From Bdellovibrionales bacterium CG10_big_fil_rev_8_21_14_0_10_45_34 (lineage in GTDB: Bacteria; Bdellovibrionota; Bdellovibrionia; Bdellovibrionales; 1-14-0-10-45-34), in assembly GCA_002778785.1 (NCBI GenBank), contig PEZS01000009.1, positions 1 through 64,000 on the forward strand: a DNA stretch of 64,000 nucleotides, written 5' to 3'. Position numbers and translations under genes: made by a program. This document shows, in pieces, positions 49,367 to 59,056 of this stretch (its first letter is position 1; each line of letters begins with the position of its first letter). The notes beneath the pieces were generated by a model. It searched no databases. It worked only from the letters and a program-made list of their open reading frames with translations, and was not told where the DNA came from.

Positions 49367-51014
49367 TCTCTCGTGCCTCATCTAAAAACTCCTTAGTATA
49401 TCTCGATGATAGATTTAAAATCAGATCGACTATTCTTTCTGAGGTTGCAGGTTCCCAATCTTCTGGAACTTTCACACCGGTTGAAAAGCTGTGCAGAGGC
49501 AAGTTATGCGCTTTGCAAACACTCACTAGTACTCCGGGCTCGATACAAAGATCCAAATGCGTAACGATGATGTCTGTTGGGCTAAAGCGGCCGTACTTTT
49601 CGCACGCCTGATCCAAGTATCTCTTTGATGATGTGGCAGACACCACAAGATGCCTTTTTACCGTTGGACTTGTGCGCTCAAAGCGCAGCAGGTCTTTTAA
49701 CACTCGGTATTCATCGAGTGTTCGCACCGAATTAGATGCCGTGTCGACGAGGAGCACATCTAGATCACTCCAAGCGGATACCAGTCTGGTTAAGTCATCA
49801 AGAGATTGCACTGTAGCGAACCTAGCCCCCATTATTTGGCTGTAGATCTTGAGCTGCTCCGCAGCGCCAACTCTCTGGGTGTCCGAACTGAGAATGCCCA
49901 CTTTCAGCGAATGCTTCAGTGAGAGATTCATTGCGTATTTGACGAGCGCAGTCGTTTTGCCCTGACTCGCAGGGCCGACAAAAAAGTGCACTCTTCCGTC
50001 GAGTGAATCATCGACCACTTTCAAAGAATCCAATAGCTCGGTGGCCACCCATGATTCGATGATTCCTTTGTGGTTCCACTGTCTTTCAGCAATTTGATTT
50101 TTAAACTTGGCTATCAGTTTTTGAACTTCATCCGTCGGCACTCCACCCTCTTCAAGCTGGATCGACATCAACTCGAGGGCTCGTGTCACTTCTCGGCGAC
50201 GACCGCTTGTTCTGTCCGTCGGAACATGGGTTAAGGCTTCAATCAAGCCCCGTAGCTGGTTGATTTCCTCTCTAAGTGCAACAACGTCTGTCGATGCAGA
50301 GGCACTCCCTCGAGCGACATCGGTCAACGACGGCAAAGAAGGACGTTCATCAAATGCATTTAGGGCAGACTTCACGGCCTCGCTGACTCTGGGATTTGCT
50401 CCAGTGATTGGGCGAGCGTTTAAGCCAATCTCTTGCGCCACCTCTTCGGGTGGCTTCGCTTTTTGTGTCAGTGAGTTTGAAACTTTGCTGCCAATAGCAT
50501 CGATCATTTCCGTCACAGTTCGCCCTCTACCTTTGAGAGTGACGAAATCTGCTACTCCCATGTCATTGGCATACGCAGGCTCCTGCGGGTCGTCCTCTAT
50601 ATCAATATACCTTTCACTACGAATTTGATCCCAATCCCGCGCGGCAACACGAACAGGAGGCGCCGCTGGTGCGGGCTTCGAGGATCGCTTTTGCATTTCA
50701 TCAATTATGACGCTCTCTACACTCGGCGGAATAAACCTTCTAACCGACTTTTCGATAAACTCCCGTTGTGATTTAGCTGATTTTGAACGCAGCTCCACCT
50801 GCTTTGCCGGAGCCAACCGTGCCTCAGCCGCTTGCTTTTGCCTTAACTTTCCTTCTGATATGGCGGCTGTTACTTCGATGCTATTTTTGCCAAGTAGTCC
50901 GTAGCTGCTTTTGTGATCCTTGGCGGAGAGTATGATCGCTTCTGGGCCAAGCTGCTGCTTAACCATTTCAAGCGCTTCCTTCATAGTTGATGCTTCGAAT
51001 TTTTTAACCAACAT
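49338..51014 (-). CDS. flhF: Flagellar SRP-type GTPase FlhF
   Basis: GTPase that sets flagellar position at the pole. The N-terminal B domain starts VKKFEASTMKEALEMVKQQL, as in FlhF. A long basic, disordered linker (residues 70-250) follows. The NG domain holds FVGPASQGKTTALVKYAMN near 340 (Walker A variant), VGILSSDTQRVGAAEQL and DVLLVDTASN, with THLD. The Walker A is GPASQGKT rather than the usual GPTGVGKT, a mild change. 558 residues is longer than the Vibrio form (about 505). Its start overlaps the flhA end by 11 bases. Confidence 0.95.
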   Translation of the reverse strand: MLVKKFEASTMKEALEMVKQQLGPEAIILSAKDHKSSYGLLGKNSIEVTAAISEGKLRQKQAAEARLAPAKQVELRSKSAKSQREFIEKSVRRFIPPSVESVIIDEMQKRSSKPAPAAPPVRVAARDWDQIRSERYIDIEDDPQEPAYANDMGVADFVTLKGRGRTVTEMIDAIGSKVSNSLTQKAKPPEEVAQEIGLNARPITGANPRVSEAVKSALNAFDERPSLPSLTDVARGSASASTDVVALREEINQLRGLIEALTHVPTDRTSGRRREVTRALELMSIQLEEGGVPTDEVQKLIAKFKNQIAERQWNHKGIIESWVATELLDSLKVVDDSLDGRVHFFVGPASQGKTTALVKYAMNLSLKHSLKVGILSSDTQRVGAAEQLKIYSQIMGARFATVQSLDDLTRLVSAWSDLDVLLVDTASNSVRTLDEYRVLKDLLRFERTSPTVKRHLVVSATSSKRYLDQACEKYGRFSPTDIIVTHLDLCIEPGVLVSVCKAHNLPLHSFSTGVKVPEDWEPATSERIVDLILNLSSRYTKEFLDEARENEDNIDHVR

Positions 51015-53100
51015 GTCTTATCTCCACTCTGCTAACCGAAACTACACTCGCGTCCGACAACAGTTCACCATGAGAAAGAACCACTAACTGAGGAATAAAC
51101 TTTTCAACCAGCTTCTGCACATGCCGACGTACTGTTGGTGTCGTTAGCAGAATGGGTTGTGCTGCTATATCTGGATTTTCTTCAATAATGCGAGAAATCT
51201 CAGTAATCACCGTTTGAGCTTGGCGAGGATCCATAACGAGTTGAACGCCCTGGTCGGTTTGAAGTAACGATCCGGCAATCAAATCTTCTAAGTATGGGTC
51301 AAGCGTAATGACAGGAACTCTTCCGTCTTCGTTTGTGTACTTCTTGGTAAGGCGTGGAGCCAGTCTTCGGCGAACCGCCTCAGTGAGATTTTCAACATCT
51401 TTACCCTTTGGGGCTTCATCAGCCAGAGTTTCAAATATTGTCAGAAGATCTCTAATGCTAACTTGTTCACGTAGAAGTTTTTGCAAAACTCTTACAACAG
51501 CTCCTAGCGGCAATAGATCTGGCACCAACTCTTCCACGAGCTTAGGATGCGTCTTCTTAAAACTTTCTATCAGCTGAGAGGCCTCTTGTCGCCCGATCAG
51601 TTCATGGGCGTGAGTTCTGATGATCTCCGTCAAATGCGTTGCCATTACAGTTGGAAGATCTACAACCGTGTACCCTGCAATTTCTGCCTCTTCCTTTTGA
51701 GCCTGCGCTATCCACAATGCATCTAATCCGAACGCTGGCTCTTTTGTTTTAATACCTTTTACTGCTCGGGTTACATCACCCGGATCCATCGCAAGCAATT
51801 GCTCTGGTTGAAGCTTACCGCCACCCACTTCGACACCTTTTATGAGGAATCGGTATTCTCCTGGATCTAACTGTAGGTTGTCTCTTATGTGAACGCTCGG
51901 AACAATAATGCCTAGATCGAGAGCGAATTGTTTTCTGATGCTGACAATTCTTTCTAAAAGATCGCCAGAGCCGTTTGATTCGACGACATTTATGAGCCCA
52001 TAACCGACCTCGAGCTCAAGCATATCTAATGGAAGTAAGCTCTCTATGTTTTCTTTCTGAGGTTTCATGTCCTCGTCATGCTTTTTCTTTCGTTCATCAT
52101 CCACTTTCTCTTGCTGGAACTTCGCAATGAACCACCCGATTCCACCTATTATAAAAGAGAATGTTAAAAATGGTCCGGTAGGTAGTCCCGGCACGAACCC
52201 TAAGAACATGAGTATTCCGGAAACAATAAACGCTGCCTTTGGATTAAGAAACAGCTGTGTTGCCATGTCTGAGCCGATGTTCTTGCCCGAGGAATTTCGA
52301 GTTATGATGGCGCCAGCTGCAGTAGATACTATCAGAGCTGGTATTTGAGATACGAGACCGTCACCTATTGTTAATTTTGTGTAATACTCTGCTGCCGCTG
52401 ATACATCTAAGCCCTTTTGCAAAACACCAATTATCAGGCCGCCAATAATATTGACTATGGTGATGATGATGCCCGCTATGGCATCTCCTCGAACAAACTT
52501 ACTGGCACCGTCCATCGCTCCATAAAAGTCAGCTTCAAGTTCAATTTCTTTTCGCCGATTGCGGGCCTCTGACTCGTTAATGAGCCCAGCGTTTAGATCT
52601 GCATCGATCGACATCTGTTTGCCGGGCATGGCATCTAGTGTAAATCTTGCGGCCACTTCTGCGACGCGGCCTGAACCTTTTGTAATAACAACGAAGTTAA
52701 TAACAACAAGAATAATAAATACGACCAAGCCAATAGCATAGTTATTCCCTACCACAAAATTCCCGAAGGCTTCTATCACGGCCCCTGCTGATGCGGGTCC
52801 CTGATGCCCCTCTGAAAGGATGACTCGAGTAGAAGCCACGTTGAGAGAAAGCCTAAATAAGGTGGTAACTAGCAATAGACTCGGGAAAACACTGAACTCC
52901 AAAGTTTTTTCTGTATAAATTGCTACAAGTAGAATCAAAAGACTTAGCGCAAACGATAATGTTAAAAATAAATCCAACATTACTGGCGGTAGCGGAATAA
53001 TCATTACAGTGAGGACGACAATCAGCCCCGCGGCCACAATGAGATCTGTATTCTTAGAGAATCTGTGGAATGTTCTCAAAAAATTATAAATCTCTTGCAC
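51004..53100 (-). CDS. flhA: Flagellar export gate protein FlhA
   Basis: Core inner-membrane component of the flagellar type III export gate. 698 residues with eight membrane segments to about residue 330, then a large cytoplasmic domain. FHIPEP-like region: ARFTLDAMPGKQMSIDADLN and GAMDGASKFVRGDAIAGI. GTG start; the G is shared with the last base of the flhB stop (1-base overlap). This is the standard length and order. Confidence 0.97.
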   Translation of the reverse strand: MQEIYNFLRTFHRFSKNTDLIVAAGLIVVLTVMIIPLPPVMLDLFLTLSFALSLLILLVAIYTEKTLEFSVFPSLLLVTTLFRLSLNVASTRVILSEGHQGPASAGAVIEAFGNFVVGNNYAIGLVVFIILVVINFVVITKGSGRVAEVAARFTLDAMPGKQMSIDADLNAGLINESEARNRRKEIELEADFYGAMDGASKFVRGDAIAGIIITIVNIIGGLIIGVLQKGLDVSAAAEYYTKLTIGDGLVSQIPALIVSTAAGAIITRNSSGKNIGSDMATQLFLNPKAAFIVSGILMFLGFVPGLPTGPFLTFSFIIGGIGWFIAKFQQEKVDDERKKKHDEDMKPQKENIESLLPLDMLELEVGYGLINVVESNGSGDLLERIVSIRKQFALDLGIIVPSVHIRDNLQLDPGEYRFLIKGVEVGGGKLQPEQLLAMDPGDVTRAVKGIKTKEPAFGLDALWIAQAQKEEAEIAGYTVVDLPTVMATHLTEIIRTHAHELIGRQEASQLIESFKKTHPKLVEELVPDLLPLGAVVRVLQKLLREQVSIRDLLTIFETLADEAPKGKDVENLTEAVRRRLAPRLTKKYTNEDGRVPVITLDPYLEDLIAGSLLQTDQGVQLVMDPRQAQTVITEISRIIEENPDIAAQPILLTTPTVRRHVQKLVEKFIPQLVVLSHGELLSDASVVSVSRVEIRHVG

Positions 53101-54185
53101 TATCTAGCCTCACTGTGTGGGTTTTTCTGTTTGAGTCTATATACGAAAGCAAGAACCTCTGCGACTGCTTGAAACAGATCTCGAGGTATGACTTCACCAA
53201 TCTTCATTGTCTTAAATATCGTCCGTGCGAGCGGTTTATTTTCAATAATGGGTATACTGTGTTCTTTTGCGAGCTTCTTAATTCGCTCAGCCACTAGCTC
53301 TGCACCCTTTGCAAGTAATTTGGGCGCGGGCATTGTAGCATCATACTTTATGGCGACGGCAATATGAGTCGGGTTTGTAATTATAACGTCAGCCTTAGGC
53401 ACATCATCCATCATTCTCTTCTGTGCCATTTCTCGTTGTACTCGCCGAACGCGTGCCTTCACGAGCGGATCACCTTCGCGATTTTTGAACTCTTCTTTAA
53501 TCTCTTGCTTTGTCATCATCATTTTCTTTTCAAGCTCCCACTTCTGAAAGCCGTAATCAAGAAGGGCAAGAAATGAGATTCCCAAAACGAGAGCAAAAAC
53601 AAGGCGGAAGGATATGGTTCCAAAATAATCCAGCAGATCTTGAACAGACAAAAAACTCAAAAAAGGCAAACTTTCTTTCTCTTTTGAAAGCACAAGATAC
53701 ATAACTGATAGTATAAATACGATCTTGGCAATCGCCTTAGCTCCCTCGAAAACAGCTTTCAAACTAACAATGCGTTTAACACCGTTGAGTGGGTTGAGGT
53801 GTTCAAGGTCAAACTTAAGCGCATCTTCCTTCCGTATAAAACCAACTTGTAATACGGACGAAGCAAACCCCATCAGGCCACAAAGAAGGATTAGCGGAAA
53901 AGCCATTGCGGCGCCAGTCGATGCCGAGAAAACCATGGCATCTTGAATGCCCTTGAAATCATCCCACTTTTGAATTGCGGTAGAATAGTTATAGGTAAAT
54001 AACTCGTGGAGTTGTTTCAGCAAGTATCCGGAGGAGAGCCATAGAGCTACGAGTATTCCGAAGACCAATAGAACAGAGGCAAGCTCGCGCGTCTGTGCGA
54101 TCTGGCCTTTCTTTCGAAAATCTTCTCGTCGCTGGGCCGTCGCCTCTTCCGTGCGCTCATCCGACCCTTTCTCTTCTCCCGCCAC
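53100..54185 (-). CDS. flhB: Flagellar export switch protein FlhB
   Basis: 361 residues, the substrate-specificity switch. N-terminal KGSDERTEEATAQRREDFRKKGQ precedes four membrane segments; the autocleavage motif NPTHIAVAIKYD in the cytoplasmic domain is intact, so cleavage between Asn and Pro is expected. Located between fliR and flhA. Typical length. No unusual feature. Confidence 0.97.
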   Translation of the reverse strand: MAGEEKGSDERTEEATAQRREDFRKKGQIAQTRELASVLLVFGILVALWLSSGYLLKQLHELFTYNYSTAIQKWDDFKGIQDAMVFSASTGAAMAFPLILLCGLMGFASSVLQVGFIRKEDALKFDLEHLNPLNGVKRIVSLKAVFEGAKAIAKIVFILSVMYLVLSKEKESLPFLSFLSVQDLLDYFGTISFRLVFALVLGISFLALLDYGFQKWELEKKMMMTKQEIKEEFKNREGDPLVKARVRRVQREMAQKRMMDDVPKADVIITNPTHIAVAIKYDATMPAPKLLAKGAELVAERIKKLAKEHSIPIIENKPLARTIFKTMKIGEVIPRDLFQAVAEVLAFVYRLKQKNPHSEAR

Positions 54186-54196
54186 TCTCTACTCCT

Positions 54197-54991
54197 TCAA
54201 AGAGACCGCATTAAACTAAAAAAAACACCGCTCGTATCTCTCAACACTTCCCCTAGTGAAGTCACCATTAGAGGAAGAATGAGAATTAAAATTAAGAGAC
54301 CCGCCAAAATGTTTACAGACAAACTCGTAATGAGAATGTTTATTTGCGGAATCGCTCTGTTCGTAATTGCTAGGCCCACGTTCAGCACGAAGATTGATGC
54401 CATTATCGGGGCTGCCATCTTGACAGCAGAAGCAAGTAGACCACCTATCGACTGCATGATTTGTGTTGCGCCTAAAGTATTTAGCCCCACGTCAGTAACT
54501 GGCATGACATCAAAACTTTCGAAGAACCCCTTAAGAAAGAGGTGATGACCGCCGAGTGCTAAAAAAAGCAAGGAGCCGAGAATTACATAGAACTGGCCCA
54601 TCGCTCCGGCTCCTCCAGAGAATATTGGATTAAAGAGCTGCTCACTGCTAAGTCCCATACTCACGCTCACCATCTCACCCGCCATCGAGATGACAAAAAA
54701 GAAAAGCCGTGCTGTAAAGCCTAAGACAACCCCCACGAGAGCCTCTTTAAGCGTAAGAAAGATCAATGCCTCATCGAACCGAAGTCCCGGATTAACCGCG
54801 CTAGAATACAACACGCCAAAACTGCAAATAGTCATTGTGAGACCAAAAAGAATTTTTGTGCGGGCGCCAACTTGCTCCCCACCGAAGATAGGCCAGGTAG
54901 CCAAGAAGCAAGAAATTCTCACTAGTAAAAGCAGGAAGAAAGCCATTTCGGCTTCAGAGAATTTGTATATTTCAAAGGCTTGATTCGCCAC
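54197..54991 (-). CDS. fliR: Flagellar export gate protein FliR
   Basis: 264 residues with about six hydrophobic segments. FLLLLVRISCFLATWPIFGG, LIFLTLKEALVGVVLGFTAR and AGEMVSVSMGLSSEQLFNP mark FliR. Eleven bases separate it from flhB. FliP, FliQ and FliR form the export-gate channel, and all three are adjacent. Confidence 0.95.
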   Translation of the reverse strand: MANQAFEIYKFSEAEMAFFLLLLVRISCFLATWPIFGGEQVGARTKILFGLTMTICSFGVLYSSAVNPGLRFDEALIFLTLKEALVGVVLGFTARLFFFVISMAGEMVSVSMGLSSEQLFNPIFSGGAGAMGQFYVILGSLLFLALGGHHLFLKGFFESFDVMPVTDVGLNTLGATQIMQSIGGLLASAVKMAAPIMASIFVLNVGLAITNRAIPQINILITSLSVNILAGLLILILILPLMVTSLGEVLRDTSGVFFSLMRSL

Positions 54992-54999
54992 CCTTACTC

Positions 55000-55272
55000 C
55001 TATTGTCTAACTAAATCCACCATGCCGAGAAAGAGATCTTGTGTGAACGACTTCAAAACGTCGAGCATCCAAGGCCCCATCAAGATGAGCACAAGCGCAA
55101 CAACAAGTATCTTTGGTATAAATGTGAGAGTCGCTTCGTTAATTTGGGTTACCGCCTGCATAACACTCACACCCAAGCCTATAATAAGGGCTGCAGCCAG
55201 CATAGGCCCCGCCACCAAAGTTGCCGTTTTCATAGCCTGAGTACCAAGCTCTATTATCATCGTCTCGTCCAA
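55000..55272 (-). CDS. fliQ: Flagellar export gate protein FliQ
   Basis: 90 residues with two hydrophobic hairpin segments (LVAGPMLAAALIIGLGVSVM and ILVVALVLILMGPWML) and QAVTQINEATLTFIPK between them, the FliQ signature. TTG at 55272 is chosen because AAGGAG precedes it by about 7 bases and gives the family length; the frame is open to 55326 but that overlaps fliP's end by 43 bases. Confidence 0.94.
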   Translation of the reverse strand: MDETMIIELGTQAMKTATLVAGPMLAAALIIGLGVSVMQAVTQINEATLTFIPKILVVALVLILMGPWMLDVLKSFTQDLFLGMVDLVRQ

Positions 55273-55283
55273 AAGTTTTCTCC

Positions 55284-56024
55284 TTAACCGAAACTCTTCA
55301 CCATTGATCCGACGATCAACGACCAACCATCCACCAAAACAAACAACATGATCTTGAACGGAAGTGACACCACAACCGGAGGCAACATCATCATACCCAT
55401 GGCCATTAAAACACTTGCGACAACCATATCTATGACAAGAAACGGGAGGTAAATAATGAATCCAATCTGAAACGCTGTTTTCAGCTCAGATATTACGAAT
55501 GCCGGAATGAGAACTGTCGTGGAAACATCGGCTCTCGTCTTTGGCGCTGGCGACTTCGAAAGCCCGATAAATAATTGAAGATCTTGGTCACGCGTTTGTC
55601 GGAACATGAAAGACCGAAGTGGTTTTCCAGCGGCGTCTAGCGCCGCCTCTTGCCCCAGAGAGCCGGCGAGGTAGGGCTGGAGAGCTTCTTTATTAATTGT
55701 TTCAAAAACAGGTGCCATTATGAAAAATGAGAGAAAAAGTGCTAACCCTATCAGAAGTTGATTGGGTGGCATTTGCTGAACGCCCATGGCCTGACGCAGA
55801 AACGAGAACACAACTATAATTCTCGTAAAGCTCGTCATCATTATTAGTATAGCGGGCGCGAGAGCAAGAATGGTTAATACGGTAAGAATTTTAATTACAT
55901 TTACAACTTCATTGGGATCACTAGTGTTTTGAAAACCGAGGTTAACCGAAGGAATTGTCATACCCTGAGCCGCAGCTGAAACAGGCAAAAGGAGTAAAGC
56001 TAAGAGAGTCAGTCGTTTTATCAA
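55284..56024 (-). CDS. fliP: Flagellar export gate protein FliP
   Basis: 246 residues. A signal peptide MIKRLTLLALLLLPVSAAAQ, then TVLTILALAPAILIMMTSFTR, RQAMGVQQMPPNQLLIGLAL and MGMMMLPPVVVSLPFKIMLF mark FliP. It overlaps fliO by 4 bases. Confidence 0.97.
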   Translation of the reverse strand: MIKRLTLLALLLLPVSAAAQGMTIPSVNLGFQNTSDPNEVVNVIKILTVLTILALAPAILIMMTSFTRIIVVFSFLRQAMGVQQMPPNQLLIGLALFLSFFIMAPVFETINKEALQPYLAGSLGQEAALDAAGKPLRSFMFRQTRDQDLQLFIGLSKSPAPKTRADVSTTVLIPAFVISELKTAFQIGFIIYLPFLVIDMVVASVLMAMGMMMLPPVVVSLPFKIMLFVLVDGWSLIVGSMVKSFG

Positions 56025-56806
56025 GAGAGTTTCCTCAAAGTGCGAAATCTCTCCTTAAGAACATCTTTAAGTCCGCTCATTTGAAAGTCCTCCGAATCAG
56101 CATCTTGCAGCCCTTGATTCTGAGCTTTGATGAGTTGTTTGTTGAATGCAGCTTCTGGCTTCTCAGAATCCAGTTCTTCTTCAAAAAGGGTGACTGATTT
56201 GATGAGGTTAATCTGACGATCAGTTACCCCAACAAGCATCGACTCTCCGGCTACTGAAACCAGAATCATACTTTTTTTAGGGCCCAAGTGGTGCTGGCTG
56301 ATGACTTTAATGGTGCTTTCTTTAAGCGAGAGCCTGGATTTACCTTTGTATTGTCTGACAAATACTATTGTACCTAAAATCAAACATCCCAGTATTCCAA
56401 TGGTTACTAATAGTTTCGGCCATCCACTCTCGACTACCTTAGCGGGAGCGCCGGGCGATTTGAATACGGGAATCTTAGCCTCGTCAGTAGTTGCGAGCAC
56501 AATTTTTGACTCCTCTTCTTGCGCACCAATCAATGCTCCCTCGTCAATGACCTTTGCAACTTGGGGAGGTGGCGAAACTTCTATTTCTGTATTTTTGACT
56601 GGCGGCAACTGCGAAGTTTCCATAACTGATTTTATCTCAGTGGCGACCTTTGTAGAAACCTGGGTCTTTGCCGTCGATTTCTCGGGTTGAAACGCGGCAA
56701 GAACCTCTGAATCCGAGCCGTGAGCATCATTTTCAAGATTGGTATTTGCCTGTAATGAGCTGCAACTCAGTGCGAGCAGAATAGTTATTAGAGACAAAAG
56801 TTTCAT
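56021..56806 (-). CDS. fliO: Flagellar assembly protein FliO-like
   Basis: 261 residues; helps assemble FliP. A signal peptide (MKLLSLITILLALSCSSLQA) precedes a Ser/Thr/Pro-rich region, one membrane segment (WPKLLVTIGILGCLILGTIV) near 130-150 and the FliO C-domain with LSLKESTIKVISQHHLGPKK and LVSVAGESMLVGVTDRQINL. The periplasmic N-terminus of about 105 residues is longer than in enteric FliO. A Cys in LALSCSS fits a lipobox and may make it a lipoprotein. Confidence 0.9.
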   Translation of the reverse strand: MKLLSLITILLALSCSSLQANTNLENDAHGSDSEVLAAFQPEKSTAKTQVSTKVATEIKSVMETSQLPPVKNTEIEVSPPPQVAKVIDEGALIGAQEEESKIVLATTDEAKIPVFKSPGAPAKVVESGWPKLLVTIGILGCLILGTIVFVRQYKGKSRLSLKESTIKVISQHHLGPKKSMILVSVAGESMLVGVTDRQINLIKSVTLFEEELDSEKPEAAFNKQLIKAQNQGLQDADSEDFQMSGLKDVLKERFRTLRKLS

Positions 56807-56861
56807 GCCGACTCCATTCAGCTTAAGATTCTAAGTTAGTTGATCTAACTGCTTGATCTAA

Positions 56862-57230
56862 TTATTTTAGCTGCTCAACTCTCTCTTTAGGCGAAATGAC
56901 ATCTGTCAGTCGCACGCCAAATTTTTCGTTGACGACGACGCATTCCCCTTTAGCAACCAGCTTGTCGTTTACCAAAATTTCCATCGGCTCTCCGGCGAGT
57001 TTGGTAAGCTCAATGACGCTTCCCTGGCCTAGATTCAGCAAATCACGAACAACCATTTTCGTGCGGCCCAGTTCAACTGTTACACGAAGCGGGATGTCCA
57101 TTATCATATCTATGTTCGTGTCTTTTGTTTTAGCAGCCGACCTTTCAGCCGCAGCATCAAGTTCTTTTGCTTCGTGCTCTGCCACTTCTTCTAGGCCTTC
57201 CACAACTTTCGCCGCACCCTCTTCAGCCAT
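56862..57230 (-). CDS. fliN: Flagellar switch protein FliN
   Basis: 122 residues. The C-terminal SpoA domain contains LRVTVELGRTKMVVRDLLNL, GSVIELTKLAGEPMEILVND and GECVVVNEKFGVRLTDVI, the FliN/SpoA signature. The N-terminal 40 residues are acidic and variable. It ends 10 bases from fliM's stop on the same strand, and fliO follows after about 55 bases. Confidence 0.95.
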   Translation of the reverse strand: MAEEGAAKVVEGLEEVAEHEAKELDAAAERSAAKTKDTNIDMIMDIPLRVTVELGRTKMVVRDLLNLGQGSVIELTKLAGEPMEILVNDKLVAKGECVVVNEKFGVRLTDVISPKERVEQLK

Positions 57231-57239
57231 AAATCCTCC

Positions 57240-58238
57240 CTAGTCCTCTATCTTGCGAATTAATTGAACTGCAGTATTTCCGTGACTTACCCCGTAGTAA
57301 CACTTGAAGCGAGTAACACCCTCTACCAGCACCTGGAGCTCACCACTTACATCTTGGCCAAGCGGTACGACATCCCCTACTTTGAAATTCATGAGATCCT
57401 TCATAGTGATGTTTGTTTCGCCAAGGTTCACAAGTATATCTAGCTCTGTGTCGAGCAATTGTTCTTTTATTGTCGAAGCCCACATTCTCTTATCCGTTTG
57501 GTCAGACTCGACTTGAAACCCCGTAGAGAGTTTTTGCTTTATGGGTTCGATAGTTGAATATGGAAGAACCAGGGTGATTGTTCCATTAGCGCTCTCTAAC
57601 TCGACGTCAAACGTCGATGCAATCACCACATCTGTAGGTGGCACAATACCCACAAACTGTGGATTGACCTCGGTCCTCACAAAGCTGCAGTCAATTTTGT
57701 AAACAGAGGCCCAAGCAGATTCTAAATCTTGAATGGCAAGTTCAACAACTTTTCTCACAATAGAGAGTTCAATAGGTGTGAACTCCTTGCCTTCAATTTT
57801 AGTATATGGGCGATCGTTTCCACCAAAGAAGTTATCTATTAATGCATAGGCCAATTTGCTTTCTATTACAAAAAGTGACGAGCCTCTTAAACCGTTGTAT
57901 CTCAATACGCTCATGCAAGTAGGCATTGGTAACGTATTGATGAACTCTCCAAACTTCAAAAAGTCCGTGCTGGCATGATTCAAACTGGCAATTCTTCTTA
58001 GTGCTGAAGATAGTGAAATTCGAAAAGAGCGCATAAAGCGCTCATAGATAACGTCAAGCTGAGGCAGGCGACCACGGATGATGCGATCTTGGCTGGTAAG
58101 ATCATATACGACGACTCCCTTATCGGGAGTGGTGGTAACGCCCCCGGCGCTATCGTCACTGGCGCCGCCGGAGCTGTCGCCTTCGGACACTGCGGCCAGG
58201 AGTGCATCTACTTCGCTCTGCGAGAGAACCTGATTCAT
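57240..58238 (-). CDS. fliM: Flagellar switch protein FliM
   Basis: 332 residues; couples CheY-P to the rotor. The CheY-binding start is LSQSEVDALLAAV, then RQLPQLDVIYERFMRSFRIS-like sequence (GRLPQLDVIYERFMRSF), IDNFFGGNDRPYT and the C-terminal SpoA domain (VNLGETNITMKDLMNFKVGD). Standard length. Directly follows fliL and precedes fliN. Confidence 0.96.
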   Translation of the reverse strand: MNQVLSQSEVDALLAAVSEGDSSGGASDDSAGGVTTTPDKGVVVYDLTSQDRIIRGRLPQLDVIYERFMRSFRISLSSALRRIASLNHASTDFLKFGEFINTLPMPTCMSVLRYNGLRGSSLFVIESKLAYALIDNFFGGNDRPYTKIEGKEFTPIELSIVRKVVELAIQDLESAWASVYKIDCSFVRTEVNPQFVGIVPPTDVVIASTFDVELESANGTITLVLPYSTIEPIKQKLSTGFQVESDQTDKRMWASTIKEQLLDTELDILVNLGETNITMKDLMNFKVGDVVPLGQDVSGELQVLVEGVTRFKCYYGVSHGNTAVQLIRKIED

Positions 58239-58268
58239 TCAGTTCCTTTCCCCTTCGATTCCAAGTAA

Positions 58269-58814
58269 TTAATTGAAAATGAACTCCGTAAAGTAGACCC
58301 TTTTAATTTTTCCACGGCTTAAGAATGAATTGATCGTTTCTGCTATTTCTTCTCGCAGTCGATCTTTGCCTTCTCTTTCACTCAAATCATTGAAGGACTT
58401 TGTAGAGAGCATAATAAGAATCATGTCGCGTATTTGTGGTTTACGTTTTTCAATCTCTTCTTGGACCTCGGCGTTTGATATTTCAAGCTCCATGTTTACT
58501 TTAAGTAACTTTGATCCCCTGCTTCCTGCGAGATTTACAACGAAGGTTTCAAGCGGAACCAAAGAGCCGATGAAATCCATATCAGATTCCTTTTCTTCGG
58601 CCTGAGCTTGCTTTTCACCCTCAATCACCTGATCAATGGTCGCTTTTTGGTCTTCTTTCTTTTTGTTTAAAAATAACATGACACCAACTCCGCCTATGGC
58701 CAGCATATTGAAAATCAACAACGCAATGAATAGAGTCGGTTTTTGTGCTGGCGCCGCTGGAGCGTCGGCAACTGCTCCCTTTTCTTCTGCTGCATTACTC
58801 TTTTCTTCTGCCAC
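58269..58814 (-). CDS. fliL: Flagellar basal body-associated protein FliL
   Basis: 181 residues. GTG at 58814 is favoured: AAGGAG lies 5 bases upstream and it gives MAEEKSN; the longer frame to 58931 would cover the promoter region. One membrane segment (LFIALLIFNMLAIGGVGVML) and a periplasmic FliL domain (VNMELEISNAEVQEEIEKRK, IRDMILIMLSTKSFNDL, GKIKRVYFTEFIFN). First gene of the transcript. Confidence 0.93.
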   Translation of the reverse strand: MAEEKSNAAEEKGAVADAPAAPAQKPTLFIALLIFNMLAIGGVGVMLFLNKKKEDQKATIDQVIEGEKQAQAEEKESDMDFIGSLVPLETFVVNLAGSRGSKLLKVNMELEISNAEVQEEIEKRKPQIRDMILIMLSTKSFNDLSEREGKDRLREEIAETINSFLSRGKIKRVYFTEFIFN

Positions 58815-58857
58815 GAGCACTCCTTTTGGTCTGTGGTATGACCTCAACCACTTAATA

Positions 58858-58873
58858 AGCAAGCGCAGTGCCA
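58858..58873 (-). promoter_or_regulatory. Consensus sigma-54 promoter ahead of fliL
   Basis: On the minus strand TGGCAC, five bases and TTGCT match the -24/-12 sigma-54 consensus. The fliL GTG is 44 bases further on, so transcription would begin about 33 bases before it. A sigma-54 activator (FlrC/FleR-like) must act; none is in the window. Confidence 0.85.
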
Positions 58874-58961
58874 CACGGACTTCAGTCTGAATGCGAACGA
58901 AGTTTTGACGACTGTGAGTGGTGAAATGCAATTCAATAGATCTAGAGCGAATTGCTTTGTT

Positions 58962-58988
58962 AAAAAAAAACGGCCCTCGTAAGGGCCG
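58962..58988 (-). terminator. Intrinsic terminator after the SPOR gene
   Basis: On the minus strand CGGCCCT-TACG-AGGGCCG followed by nine T, 70 bases after the SPOR protein stop. This separates the SPOR gene from the flagellar operon and leaves the sigma-54 promoter as the main start of that operon. Confidence 0.93.
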
Positions 58989-59056
58989 ACATATTTTTGG
59001 GCTTTTGCTGGCAACTGTTCGTCAAGGTATTGACGACAAACAAGTTTGTTTTGCGG

